Positions 26,409 through 34,564 of a stretch of 64,000 nt of DNA are shown one piece after another; position 1 is the stretch's first letter; each line of letters starts with the position of its first letter. This stretch comes from DATAJX01 sp036261915. GTDB taxonomy: Bacteria; Pseudomonadota; Alphaproteobacteria; UBA2136; UBA6156. The stretch spans positions 110,399 to 174,398 of the forward strand of contig DATAJX010000003.1 in the NCBI GenBank assembly GCA_036261915.1, given 5' to 3'. The translations under genes were made by a program, and so were the position numbers. Under the pieces are notes generated by a model that was not told where the DNA came from, did not search any database, and saw only the letters and a program-made list of their open reading frames with translations.

Positions 26409-27854
26409 TTACAGGCCGGTGTCGGTGGGGTTGGGCGCCTTGATGTAGGCACCCAGCTGTTGCACCGCGGCGGGCAGTTCGGCCACCAGGTTTTTCACCG
26501 CGGCCACGGTGTCGGCGGGTGCCGGTTCGGCCTCGGTCAGGGTTTGGGGTGCGGCGGCGGGTTCGATGGTTTCCAGCGCCGCGAGTTGTTGGGCTTCGGG
26601 TTGGGGAGTCAGCGTTTGGCTGACCGGTTCGTTCATGCTCACCACGCTTTCGCTGATGGCAATGACCGGCAGCGGTTCGTTGACCGCCGTGGCGCTGATG
26701 GCCGTTCCGCTCACGCTGCTGACGTTGATGGTGCTGCTGGTGGCATTAGCCGCAAGGCCGATGTTTTTGGGTACCAGCACCTGCAGCGTGCCGCCGCTGT
26801 TCTGGTCGCCCGCGTAATCGCCCGCGAAGGGCCCGAGGCCGAAAAAGATATCGCCGCGCGCGCCGCCGGTGATGGCGCTGCCGATATCCTGCGCCAGCAT
26901 TACGCGCTGCCACGGCTTGTTATCGTGGTTGGTGGTGGTGGCGATGACCACCGGCAGGCCCAGCGGAATGAAGTCCCTATCCACCGCCAGGCTGCGGCCT
27001 GCGGTGAGCGGCACGCCCAATGCGCCGCGCGCGGTGCCGGGCGGGTTGGCGTCAGACTTGTGGAAAAAGATGAAGCTGGGGTTTTTGTGCAAAATCTCGT
27101 TCATGCGCGTGGGGTTCATGGCCAGCCACTCGCGGATCTTGTCGGCGGTGATGTCGCCCTTCAGTTCGCCCATGTCCTTCAGCACCTTGCCGATGGCCAC
27201 GTAGGGGCGGCCGTTTTTGGCGGCGAAGTTGAGGTAGGCGGTGCCGCCGTTCTCCAGTTCGACCAGCGCGCTGCCCTGGATGTGGATGAAGTAGGCATCG
27301 ATCGGGTCCTTCAGCCACAGCAGCACTTTGTATTTGTCGATGTTGCGGGTGATCTCGGCGCGGTCCGGGTAAGGGTTTTTGCAGCCGCCGCCCGGCAGTT
27401 TTTGCCCGCTGGCGCCGTTGCACACCACTAAATCGGCGGGCTTGGCCAGCATGGGGGTTTGGTAATCGCCGTGGTGGGTCAGGCTGCCCTCCACCACCGG
27501 TTTGTAATAGCCGGTGAACTTGCCGGTGGGCGCCAGCGTGACCGCTTCGAGGGTGTCGGTCATGTAGGTTTCGAGCGTGCTATCGGATTGCAGCAGGGCT
27601 TCCTTGCAGAAGCTTTGCCACTGGCCGTAGGTGCCGAAGCGCGGGTCGGTACTCACGTTCTGAGTGGCAGACTTTTTGGCGAACACGTTGCAGCTATTGC
27701 TCAGCGCCGTGCGCAGCGAGGCGCCGTCGGCCCCGAATGGCGGTTTGGCCCAAAGGTGGGCGGTTTTGGGATTCACGGGTGTGATGGTGGGCGATTGCGC
27801 CACGGCGGGGAGCGCGATGGCGGCAAGCAAGGCTGCGGCGAGGGGGAATTTCAT
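26409..27854 (-). CDS. mltA: Membrane-bound lytic murein transglycosylase A, with long C-terminal extension
   Basis: Peptidoglycan-cleaving lytic transglycosylase in the cell envelope. The 481-residue protein starts with a signal peptide (MKFPLAAALLAAIALPAVA) and has no lipobox, so it is probably soluble periplasmic. It has the MltA domain (TGYYKPVVEGS, DPIDAYFIHIQGSALVELENG) and the 3D domain with the catalytic Asp in GGARGDIFFGLGPFAGDYAGDQNSGG (about residues 330-355). About 110 residues after the 3D domain are low-complexity, Ser/Val/Pro/Ala-rich and absent from typical MltA. The ATG at 27854 fits the signal peptide; 27878 would add 8 residues. Confidence 0.93.
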   Translation of the reverse strand: MKFPLAAALLAAIALPAVAQSPTITPVNPKTAHLWAKPPFGADGASLRTALSNSCNVFAKKSATQNVSTDPRFGTYGQWQSFCKEALLQSDSTLETYMTDTLEAVTLAPTGKFTGYYKPVVEGSLTHHGDYQTPMLAKPADLVVCNGASGQKLPGGGCKNPYPDRAEITRNIDKYKVLLWLKDPIDAYFIHIQGSALVELENGGTAYLNFAAKNGRPYVAIGKVLKDMGELKGDITADKIREWLAMNPTRMNEILHKNPSFIFFHKSDANPPGTARGALGVPLTAGRSLAVDRDFIPLGLPVVIATTTNHDNKPWQRVMLAQDIGSAITGGARGDIFFGLGPFAGDYAGDQNSGGTLQVLVPKNIGLAANATSSTINVSSVSGTAISATAVNEPLPVIAISESVVSMNEPVSQTLTPQPEAQQLAALETIEPAAAPQTLTEAEPAPADTVAAVKNLVAELPAAVQQLGAYIKAPNPTDTGL

Positions 27855-27899
27855 CGGTGCGCGTTTGTACGTGCGCACGATGTATACCTCAATACCTAA

Positions 27900-28913
27900 T
27901 TACGCGGTGGCGGGTGGCCAAGGCATATCCAGCGGGTGGCGCGGCACCGGGCGGGTGGAGAGATTTCCCGACGGCAGTTTGTGCACCGCGCGCAAACCGG
28001 CGGCGAAGGCGATCATGGCGGCGTTGTCGGTGCAGAGGGCAAGCGGCGGGGCGATGAACTGCGCGCCGTGTTTTGCCGCCGCCGCCTGCAACCCGGCGCG
28101 AATGGCTGCGTTTGCGGCCACGCCGCCCGCCGCCACGAAGGTTTTGGCGCCGGTCTGCTTGAGCGCCAGCTGGCTTTTTTTGGTCAGTATGGTGACGCAG
28201 GCCTGCTGGAAAGCGGCTGCGATGTCGGCGTTTTCGTGTCGGTTTTTGCCGTTCAGCAGGTCAAGAACGGCGGTTTTCAGTCCGGCGAAGCTGAAGTCGA
28301 GCGACCTGTCGTTTTTGGGGAATGGTAATTCGATACCCGCGCCATTACCGGTGGCGGCCACGCGCTCCACCTGCGGGCCTGGCGGGTAGGGCAGCTTGAG
28401 CATCTGGCCGACCTTGTCGAACGCTTCGCCCACGGCATCATCGAGTGTGCTGCCCAGTAGGGTGTAGCTGCCGACCTTATCGACCATGGCCAGTTGGGTG
28501 TGCCCACCCGATACCAGCAGCAGCAGGTACGGTGGTTCGGCACCGGCCAGCATGGGGCTGAGGGCGTGGCCTTCGATGTGGTTGGCGGCAAGAAAAGGCT
28601 TACCCAGCGCAACCGCCAGCGTTTTGGCAAAGGTGGTGCCCACCAGCAGCGCGGTGGTGAGGCCGGGGCCCACCGTGGCGGCCACGGCGTCGATGCCTGC
28701 CAGTTCCAGCCCGGCGTCTTTCAGGGTTTGGCTGGTAAGGGCGGGCAGGCGCTCGAGGTGGGCCCGGCTGGCGATCTCGGGCACCACGCCCGCGTAGGGC
28801 GCATGTTCGGCCACCTGCGAGTAAATCTGCTGGGCGAGTATTTGGCGTTTTTCAACGTCGACAACGGCCACCGCCGTTTCGTCGCAACTGGTTTCGATTC
28901 CCAAGACAATCAT
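27900..28913 (-). CDS. tsaD: tRNA N6-adenosine threonylcarbamoyltransferase TsaD
   Basis: Transfers the threonylcarbamoyl group to A37 of ANN-decoding tRNAs, working with TsaB and TsaE. The 337-residue protein begins VLGIETSCDETAVAVVD, has the metal-binding HIEGH (His at about residues 112 and 116) and LLLLVSGGHTQL, and near the C-terminus AAGGVAANAAIRAGL and CTDNAAMIAFA. All are ASKHA/TsaD hallmarks. In many alphaproteobacteria tsaD is divergent from hemC; here they are 3.5 kb apart. Confidence 0.97.
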   Translation of the reverse strand: MIVLGIETSCDETAVAVVDVEKRQILAQQIYSQVAEHAPYAGVVPEIASRAHLERLPALTSQTLKDAGLELAGIDAVAATVGPGLTTALLVGTTFAKTLAVALGKPFLAANHIEGHALSPMLAGAEPPYLLLLVSGGHTQLAMVDKVGSYTLLGSTLDDAVGEAFDKVGQMLKLPYPPGPQVERVAATGNGAGIELPFPKNDRSLDFSFAGLKTAVLDLLNGKNRHENADIAAAFQQACVTILTKKSQLALKQTGAKTFVAAGGVAANAAIRAGLQAAAAKHGAQFIAPPLALCTDNAAMIAFAAGLRAVHKLPSGNLSTRPVPRHPLDMPWPPATA

Positions 28914-28933
28914 GGGCTTGGCCTAGCACGGCC

Positions 28934-29293
28934 CTATTGCCCGGGGCAATAGGCGGCGGTGAGCGCCTGCGTGACCAGCGACTGCGCGCTTTGGGCCATT
29001 TTGTCGGGGTTGTCGGTAAAGTACTTGATGACTACGGCCGACATCTCGGCATCGGTGGCCTGCATGGCGCTGCACCAGTGCTGCTGGCGGCTGCTGACGC
29101 TGAAGGTTTCGGTGCTGTCGACCACGCCCGCGATATAGCCGCGGCACAGCACCAGGTTTTGGGTGCAGGCCGCCAGCAGTTGCTGCCCCGAGTAGAGCGT
29201 GGACACCGCAATGCCGCCGGTGGGCGCGGTGGTGGAAACGTCGGCGAACGCGGGAGTAGCCAGTAATACGAAGAGCGGAAGCATTTTGCGCAT
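28934..29293 (-). CDS. Exported Rap1a/Tai-like small protein
   Basis: 119-residue periplasmic protein with signal peptide MRKMLPLFVLLATPAFA. The mature part has the Rap1a/Tai immunity-domain layout: a helix with LLAACTQNLVLCRGYIAGVVDST, then HWC, then helices ending TQALTAAYCPGQ, with four cysteines in the usual spacing for two disulphides. Family members bind and block type VI amidase effectors in some species, but housekeeping relatives also exist and no effector gene is adjacent. The start at 29293 is chosen because the signal peptide begins there. Confidence 0.65.
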   Translation of the reverse strand: MRKMLPLFVLLATPAFADVSTTAPTGGIAVSTLYSGQQLLAACTQNLVLCRGYIAGVVDSTETFSVSSRQQHWCSAMQATDAEMSAVVIKYFTDNPDKMAQSAQSLVTQALTAAYCPGQ

Positions 29294-29308
29294 GCCGCAT
29301 TGTGCCAC

Positions 29309-29343
29309 AAAAAAAATGCCGGAGGGAATGACCTCTCCGGCAT
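29309..29343 (-). terminator. Rho-independent terminator of the histidine phosphatase gene
   Basis: TGCCGGAG / CTCCGGCA stem with an A-run on the left, giving a T-run on the minus strand. It lies about 15 bases beyond the stop of the phosphatase gene at 29358. Confidence 0.8.
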
Positions 29344-29357
29344 GTATCGTTTGCGGG

Positions 29358-30251
29358 TTATTCGTTCAGCACCAACCGTATGGCGTCGCTGGCACGCAGC
29401 TTGGGGTCGGCCCGGAACAGATTGTCGAGGTCGGCCATGATGGCCGGCCGCGTTTCCTGTATTTTGATGAGCCTGCGCATTTCGTCTTCGGAAAAGAACA
29501 GGCCGTCCGGGTTGAGTTTGGTCTTGTCTTCGGGTTCCTCGCGCCAGTCGGCTTCCCATTGGCCGTTGGGGTTGGGGAACACGTAGCCCTTGTCGTAACC
29601 GCCGTCGATGATGCGGATGGCGCAGTTGCCGGGGTTGGGCTCGTTTTCGTACCACTGGTTGTTGTAGCCCATCAGCGCCCGGACGATGATGCGTGTGGTG
29701 AGACCGTGATTAGGTACCACGAAGTGAGTGATGCCATTTTCGCGGAAATCACGAAACATCGCGTCGAGCGCCGAACGCACGCGCGGTTCCATCCAGGCCG
29801 GGCTTTCGCCGCCGGCACGCGGGGCGAAATATTTGAAGCCCTGGAAGCGCAGCAGGTTGCTGAGCCAGCGGACGTGCGGTTGCATGGCCTCGGGGTGGCC
29901 GCTGTAGCCGAACTCGAGTTCGCGCAGGCGGTCGAGGTCTTTCAGGTCGATATGCGGAATGCCGCTGTTTTCGCGCAGCTCGGCCTCGATCAGCCGGGCC
30001 GTTTGGCGGGCGCGCCGGTAGGTGCTGCGCATGATGCGCAGCCGTTGCGGGCGCTCGGCCTTGGGCATTTTGGCAAAATAATCTGCCAGGAACCGCCCTG
30101 CCTGCCGTGCCTGCTGGCGCCCTTTTTCGGTGAGCCAGACGGCGGGATCGGATACCCGGTTGTGGATACTGCGGTTGACGTTGGTGATGGACTGGCCGTG
30201 CCGCACGATGATGAAACAGGGTTTTTCCCTTTTGGGGGTGGAAACGTTCAT
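29358..30251 (-). CDS. Histidine phosphatase family protein
   Basis: 297-residue cytoplasmic member of the phosphoglycerate-mutase-like phosphohistidine superfamily. It has the catalytic RHGQS (about residues 17-21) with the nucleophilic His, the second Arg region with ARQTARLIEAEL, the acid/base Glu in LRELEFGYSG, and the second His in HFVVPNHGLTTRIIVRAL. Length and a polar C-terminal tail with several Trp/Asn-rich turns differ from classical GpmA. The substrate is unknown; these enzymes range from phosphosugar to protein phosphatases. Confidence 0.85.
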   Translation of the reverse strand: MNVSTPKREKPCFIIVRHGQSITNVNRSIHNRVSDPAVWLTEKGRQQARQAGRFLADYFAKMPKAERPQRLRIMRSTYRRARQTARLIEAELRENSGIPHIDLKDLDRLRELEFGYSGHPEAMQPHVRWLSNLLRFQGFKYFAPRAGGESPAWMEPRVRSALDAMFRDFRENGITHFVVPNHGLTTRIIVRALMGYNNQWYENEPNPGNCAIRIIDGGYDKGYVFPNPNGQWEADWREEPEDKTKLNPDGLFFSEDEMRRLIKIQETRPAIMADLDNLFRADPKLRASDAIRLVLNE

Positions 30252-30328
30252 GAATGGTTCTCCGTAGCAGAATGCTATGACGGTTTTACTATAAATATGT
30301 ATACACTTAAGTCAACGAGAAATAAGGC

Positions 30329-31195
30329 TTATTTCTGGCAAGTGGGGCACCAGTAGGTGCTGCGCTGGCCCAGCACCGCGTGGGCAATGGCGGCGCCGCA
30401 CACCGGGCAGGGTTTGCCCTTTTGGTTGTACACCTTGAAGCTGTGCTGGAAGTAACCGAGCTGCCCGTCGCCGTGTTTGTAATCGCGCAGGCTGCTGCCG
30501 CCGGCTTCGATCGCTTCGGCCAACACCTGCTTGATGGATGAGACTAAAATCTCGGCTTGTCTGGCGGTGAGTTTGCCTGCCGCCATTTTCGGGTTCAGCC
30601 TGGCGCGGAACAGCGCTTCGGACGCATAGATGTTGCCCACGCCCACCACCACGCGTTGATCCATGATGGCGACCTTGAGCGCCGTGCTTTTGCCCTTGAG
30701 CGACCGGCGCAGCACTTCACCGGTAAAGCTGTCGCCCAGCGGTTCGGGCCCCAGCGTTTTGAACAGCGGGTGCGTTTCGACCTCGGCGGTGGGCACCAGC
30801 AGCATCAGGCCGAAACGGCGCGGGTCGTTGTAGGTGATTACAGCGTCGGCGAGGGTGAAGACGACGTGGTCGTGTTTGGCATAGGCGACGGCTCCACCAT
30901 TGGCTGCGGATTTTGCCCGGCGGGCGCCAGGCTGGGCTCCACCGGCAGTGACGGTGAGGCTTCCGGACATGCCGAGGTGGAGCACGATGGTGTGGCCGGT
31001 GCTAAGTCTTGCGAGGATGTATTTGGCACGTCGTTCCAGACCGGTGACGACGGCGCCGGCGACACATTGGGCGAAAGCAGCGGCGATGGGTTGCCGGAGT
31101 TTGGCGTTGCGGACGGCAACGTGCTCGATGCGCTTTCCGGCAAGGGCAGGCTGGAGGCCCCGGCGGGTTGTTTCGACTTCGGGCAGTTCGGGCAT
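30329..31195 (-). CDS. mutM: Formamidopyrimidine-DNA glycosylase
   Basis: Base-excision repair glycosylase/AP lyase removing 8-oxoguanine. The 288-residue protein begins with the catalytic N-terminus MPELPEVET (Pro at position 2 is the nucleophile). It has the conserved lysine region RRAKYILARL, DPRRFGLMLL, GVGNIYASEALF and the C-terminal zinc finger GKPCPVCGAAI..YWCPTC (four Cys). The first 358 bases overlap the end of the mtgA frame on the same strand in another register. A GGGAG lies about 14 bases before its ATG. Confidence 0.96.
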   Translation of the reverse strand: MPELPEVETTRRGLQPALAGKRIEHVAVRNAKLRQPIAAAFAQCVAGAVVTGLERRAKYILARLSTGHTIVLHLGMSGSLTVTAGGAQPGARRAKSAANGGAVAYAKHDHVVFTLADAVITYNDPRRFGLMLLVPTAEVETHPLFKTLGPEPLGDSFTGEVLRRSLKGKSTALKVAIMDQRVVVGVGNIYASEALFRARLNPKMAAGKLTARQAEILVSSIKQVLAEAIEAGGSSLRDYKHGDGQLGYFQHSFKVYNQKGKPCPVCGAAIAHAVLGQRSTYWCPTCQK

Positions 31196-31962
31196 GCGGG
31201 GGTTTTACTCCCATTTGCCGCGGCTGGCGAGGCGGCCTTTTTCATGGGCGGGTACACGCCGGCGATGCGCACGCAATCGAGCAGCGGGCCGAGTTGCGAA
31301 ATGCGGCCCTGGATGCGGCCCGCACGTGCGGCCACATACGGGCCGGGCGGGTTGGCCTTCCACTTGCGCGGGCTAGGCAGCACGGCGGCGAGCAGCGCGC
31401 CCTGGTGCCAGGTAAGGTTTTTGGCGCTGGTTTTAAAGTAATGCTGCGCGGCGGCCTCGACCCCGTAAATGCCTGGGCCCCATTCGGCCACGTTCAGGTA
31501 AATCTCCATGATGCGGCGCTTGCCCCAGATCTTTTCAATCGCCACCGTCAGCGGCAGCTCGAGCGCCTTGCGCACCGGGCTTTGCACGGTGAGCAGAAAC
31601 ACGTTTTTGGCGGTTTGCTGGCTGATGGTGCTGCCGCCCTTCACCTTGGCATCTTCGGCATCCATCAACTGCGCGGCCTGCCAGTCGTCGAACGCGCTTT
31701 GCAGGGCTTTCCAATCAAACCCGTTGTGCTGGCAGAACAGGTTGTCTTCGGCCGCCACCACGCTGTAGGTGACCGCCGGCGAAATTTTGTTGAGCGGTGT
31801 CCATTTTTTGGAGAGGCCTTCGCCTTCAAACAGGCGTTGCACCATCAACGGCGTGAGCGGCACGGGAACGAACCTGTATAGCACCGCGAACGCAAACGGC
31901 AGAATGGCGATAAACGCCAGCCAGAGGAGGAGTTTGCGGAAGGGGTGTTTCTGCCTGCGCAT
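30838..31962 (-). CDS. mtgA: Monofunctional biosynthetic peptidoglycan transglycosylase, with C-terminal tail overlapping mutM
   Basis: GT51 enzyme polymerising lipid II into glycan strands at the inner membrane. It has an N-terminal transmembrane helix (about residues 9-30) and the GT51 motifs EDNLFCQHNGFDW (about 72-84, catalytic Glu), KGGSTISQQTAKN (about 108-120), KRRIMEIYLN and EWGPGIYGVEAAA. Typical MtgA ends near residue 235-245. This frame continues to 374 with a Pro/Ser/Ala/Thr-rich tail encoded by the same DNA as the first 119 codons of mutM. The tail is either a by-product of lost termination or a real unstructured extension. Start at 31962. Confidence 0.9.
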   Translation of the reverse strand: MRRQKHPFRKLLLWLAFIAILPFAFAVLYRFVPVPLTPLMVQRLFEGEGLSKKWTPLNKISPAVTYSVVAAEDNLFCQHNGFDWKALQSAFDDWQAAQLMDAEDAKVKGGSTISQQTAKNVFLLTVQSPVRKALELPLTVAIEKIWGKRRIMEIYLNVAEWGPGIYGVEAAAQHYFKTSAKNLTWHQGALLAAVLPSPRKWKANPPGPYVAARAGRIQGRISQLGPLLDCVRIAGVYPPMKKAASPAAANGSKTPACPNCPKSKQPAGASSLPLPESASSTLPSATPNSGNPSPLLSPNVSPAPSSPVWNDVPNTSSQDLAPATPSCSTSACPEASPSLPVEPSLAPAGQNPQPMVEPSPMPNTTTSSSPSPTL

Positions 31963-31968
31963 GATTTT

Positions 31969-32391
31969 TTAAAACGGCTTGAACACCGCAAGCAAGATGA
32001 TGGCGATGAGCAGCAGGGTGGGGACTTCGTTATACATACGGAAAAAGCGCGCGCTTTTGGTGTTGCGGCCTGCCGCCAGTTGCAGGCGGAAGTATTCGAG
32101 GCTGGCCTGGTACGCCAGCAGCACCAGCACCAGGCCCAGCTTGGCATGCAGCCAGCCGTGCTGCATGGCTTCGGGCACCTGCATAAGCAAGCCCATGCCG
32201 CACACCAGCGTGGCCACGGCGGCGGGCAGCATGATGTAGCGCGACAGTTTGTAGGCCATGATGTGCAGCGTGGGCGCGGCCTTGGGTTGTTCAAGCATGT
32301 AAACGAACAGGCGGGGCAGGTAAAACAGCCCGGCAAACCACGCCACCATGGCAACAAGGTGCAGGGCTTTAAACAGCAGGTAGGCGCTCAT
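31969..32391 (-). CDS. hemJ: Protoporphyrinogen IX oxidase HemJ
   Basis: 140-residue integral membrane haemoprotein that oxidises protoporphyrinogen IX. Four transmembrane helices are visible. The N-terminal LFKALHLVAMVAWFAGLFYLPRLFVY contains the conserved haem-ligand His (residue 11) and the LPRLF motif. LHAKLGLVLVLLAYQ and FRMYNEVPTLLLI near the end match the UPF0093/HemJ family. It ends 6 bases before mtgA begins on the same strand and is divergent from hemC, so porphyrin genes meet at a shared promoter region (32392-32475). Confidence 0.95.
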   Translation of the reverse strand: MSAYLLFKALHLVAMVAWFAGLFYLPRLFVYMLEQPKAAPTLHIMAYKLSRYIMLPAAVATLVCGMGLLMQVPEAMQHGWLHAKLGLVLVLLAYQASLEYFRLQLAAGRNTKSARFFRMYNEVPTLLLIAIILLAVFKPF

Positions 32392-32475
32392 GGCCCCACT
32401 GTAACCGCGAACCCCGCCGCGCGGTACACTAAAAATGGTTTACGAGCGGCCAATTAACGATTAGGGGTGCTGTTG

Positions 32476-33429
32476 ATGAGCCGCATTTTCCGCATCGCCA
32501 CCCGCCGCAGCAAAATGGCCATGGTGCAAACCACTGCCATTATCGCCGCGTTGCAAAAGGTTGCGCCCGAGCACAGCTACGAGGTGTACGAAGTGGTGGC
32601 CGACGGTGACTACGATAAATTCCAGGGCGACCTGAAGCGGTTAGGCATTGCCGGCGGCGGCAAGGGCGCGTTTGTGAAGGCGCTGGAGATCGCCCTGCTG
32701 GAAAACCGCGCCGACATGGCCATGCACAGCATGAAGGATGTGCCCGGCGAAGTGGACCTGCCTCAAGGACTGGTGATTCCGGCCATGATGGAACGGCAGG
32801 ACGTGCGCGATGCCGTGGTGTGCCGCGCCGGCGAAAGTTTGGCCACGTTGCCGCCGGGCGCGCGCATCGGCAGCAGCAGCGTGCGGCGTGCGGCGCAAAT
32901 GCGCCGCGCCTTTCCGCAGTTTGAAATTGTGCCGCTGCGCGGCAACGCCGACACCCGCGTGGCCAAGGTGGATAGCGGCGAGGTTGATGCCGCCATTCTC
33001 AGTTACGCAGGGTTGGGCCGCATCGGCCTGCAGCACCGCGTGACCGACGTGCTGGAACCTGACCTGATGCTGCCCGCCGTGGGGCAGGGCGCCGTGGGCA
33101 TTGAGTGCCGTGCCGACGACGCCGAGGCGCTGCGCGTGCTGAAGCTGATCAACCACCCCGACACCTTTGCCTGCGTAAACACCGAGCGCACCATGCTGAA
33201 ACTGCTGCAGGGCAGCTGCCATACCCCCATTGCCGGGGTGGCGCGCTGCGTGGGCGACGAGATCTTGTTCGAAGCGCTGGTATCGAGCCTGGATGGCAGT
33301 GAGATTTTGCACAGCAACGCGCAAATGCCGTATGCTGAGGGCGAAAAGCTGGGCGCCGCGGTGGCGCGCGACCTGCTGGCCAAGGGCGCCAACCGCCTGT
33401 TGAACGAAGCGACGAAGGAAGACGAATGA
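32476..33429 (+). CDS. hemC: Hydroxymethylbilane synthase (porphobilinogen deaminase)
   Basis: Condenses four porphobilinogen units to hydroxymethylbilane, upstream of HemD and HemE. The 317-residue protein has FRIATRRSKMAMVQT at the N-terminus, HSMKDVPGEVDLPQGL, GARIGSSSVRRAAQMRR, and the dipyrromethane-cofactor Cys in GSCHTPIAG (about residue 247). The ATG at 32476 is three codons inside a slightly longer frame and matches family starts. Its stop overlaps the next gene's start (ATGA). Confidence 0.97.
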   Translation: MSRIFRIATRRSKMAMVQTTAIIAALQKVAPEHSYEVYEVVADGDYDKFQGDLKRLGIAGGGKGAFVKALEIALLENRADMAMHSMKDVPGEVDLPQGLVIPAMMERQDVRDAVVCRAGESLATLPPGARIGSSSVRRAAQMRRAFPQFEIVPLRGNADTRVAKVDSGEVDAAILSYAGLGRIGLQHRVTDVLEPDLMLPAVGQGAVGIECRADDAEALRVLKLINHPDTFACVNTERTMLKLLQGSCHTPIAGVARCVGDEILFEALVSSLDGSEILHSNAQMPYAEGEKLGAAVARDLLAKGANRLLNEATKEDE

Positions 33430-34052
33430 GCTGGGTAGACGCGCTGGTGCTGGTGATCGTGGTTGGCCTGGTGGCCAGCCGCTTCTTCAAGTTCCCCCTG
33501 CCGTGGGACAACCGCCCCAAGGACGAGCGCAAAGGCTGGCGCGAAGTGGTGGAAAAATTCCAGCCCTCGCAAAAGATCGAACCGCAGCCGGTGGCCGAGC
33601 CCGCGCTGGCCGACGCCACGCCGCAAAAGGCCCAGCAGCTGCGCGCCAAGGGCAAGCTGGTGGTGCCCAAGGGCATGGTGGGTCTGGCGGCCATCAGGGC
33701 GGTGGACCCGGCGTTCGACGAAGCCGCGTTCCTCAAGGGTGCGCGCGAGGCCTACAGCTTTTTCCACGAAAAGTGGGCGGCCAAGGACGAAGACGCGCTG
33801 GCCAACCTGTGCGCCCCGCGCCTGCTCGATGACTTGAGCGACAACACCTTCGGCAAGGCGCCGGGCAAAGTGTCCGACATCAAAGCTGCCAAGATCGCCA
33901 ATGCGCGCCTGAACGGCCGCACCGCCATCATCGATGTGGATTTTGACGCCAAGCATGGGGCCAAAACCGTGAAAAGCCGCTGGACGCTGGCGCGTGCCGT
34001 GGGCGGGCAGGACCCGAACTGGGAACTGCAGGGCTTTACGCCCGCCAAATAA
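33426..34052 (+). CDS. Tim44-like (TimA-type) membrane-anchored protein
   Basis: 208-residue protein with one N-terminal membrane anchor (about residues 3-18, WVDALVLVIVVGLVAS), a basic/Pro-rich linker, and a Tim44 domain at about 85-208: DPAFDEAAFLKGAREAYSFFHEKWAAKDEDALANLCAPRLL and a C-terminal WTLARAVGGQDPNWELQGF. This is the layout of alphaproteobacterial TimA, the bacterial relative of the mitochondrial import-motor subunit Tim44. Its function in bacteria is unsettled. It is translationally coupled to hemC; the usual neighbour mltA is 6 kb away. Confidence 0.87.
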   Translation: MSWVDALVLVIVVGLVASRFFKFPLPWDNRPKDERKGWREVVEKFQPSQKIEPQPVAEPALADATPQKAQQLRAKGKLVVPKGMVGLAAIRAVDPAFDEAAFLKGAREAYSFFHEKWAAKDEDALANLCAPRLLDDLSDNTFGKAPGKVSDIKAAKIANARLNGRTAIIDVDFDAKHGAKTVKSRWTLARAVGGQDPNWELQGFTPAK

Positions 34053-34080
34053 AAAAAGGCCCTGCGATGCGGGGCCTTTT
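34052..34080. terminator. Bidirectional terminator after the Tim44-like gene
   Basis: AAAGGCCC-TGC-GAT-GCG-GGGCCTTT with an A-run on the left and TTTTG on the right. It lies between the convergent Tim44-like gene and the small gene at 34097-34390. Confidence 0.8.
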
Positions 34081-34096
34081 GTTGGGGCGGCTGCCG

Positions 34097-34390
34097 TCAG
34101 GCGGCCTTGTCGTGATCGAAATAGGCGGTGAGGCGCTGGTAGGTTGTGCGGGCGCCCAGCGTGGTCAGCGGCGTTTTGCCCGCCTGGAAATCGAGAGCGC
34201 CGAAGCTGGTGCCGCCGATGTCGAGAATGATGCCGTTGGGGCCCTTGAAGGCCGCCACCTGTCCGTTGTCGATGAACTCGTAGGGGGTGTTGGAAACCCG
34301 GACCGGCGTGATATCGCCCTTCAGGATATTCCAGATGACATCGGTTTTGCCGCACAGGGCAAGGTCGAGGATCTCTTCGGTCTTCTGCAT
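34097..34390 (-). CDS. Hypothetical protein (97 residues)
   Basis: Leftward frame with CAAAGGAAAAACACC before the ATG at 34390, a good ribosome site. The product is a compact mixed alpha/beta domain (MQKTEEILDLALCGKTDVIWNIL, then NTPYEFIDNGQVAAFKG, then GIILDIGGTSF) without membrane or signal segments. No family recognised. The frame is open much further upstream, but that portion is antisense to gpsA. Its own start, ribosome site and terminator make it a probable gene. Confidence 0.6.
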   Translation of the reverse strand: MQKTEEILDLALCGKTDVIWNILKGDITPVRVSNTPYEFIDNGQVAAFKGPNGIILDIGGTSFGALDFQAGKTPLTTLGARTTYQRLTAYFDHDKAA

Positions 34391-34564
34391 GGTGTTTTTC
34401 CTTTGCGGAGGTTGGAGATGAGCCAAAAATAAAGCGTGCTTCAAACATGGGGCGGCAGGCCGGTTTTTCAAGCCCGGGGCCGGGTGAGGCTTTGGGGCCG
34501 CAGGGCTAGGTATTTTTGCATCGGTGCTGCCGAAAACAGCCGGGTTTTTGGCTATATTGGCCCG

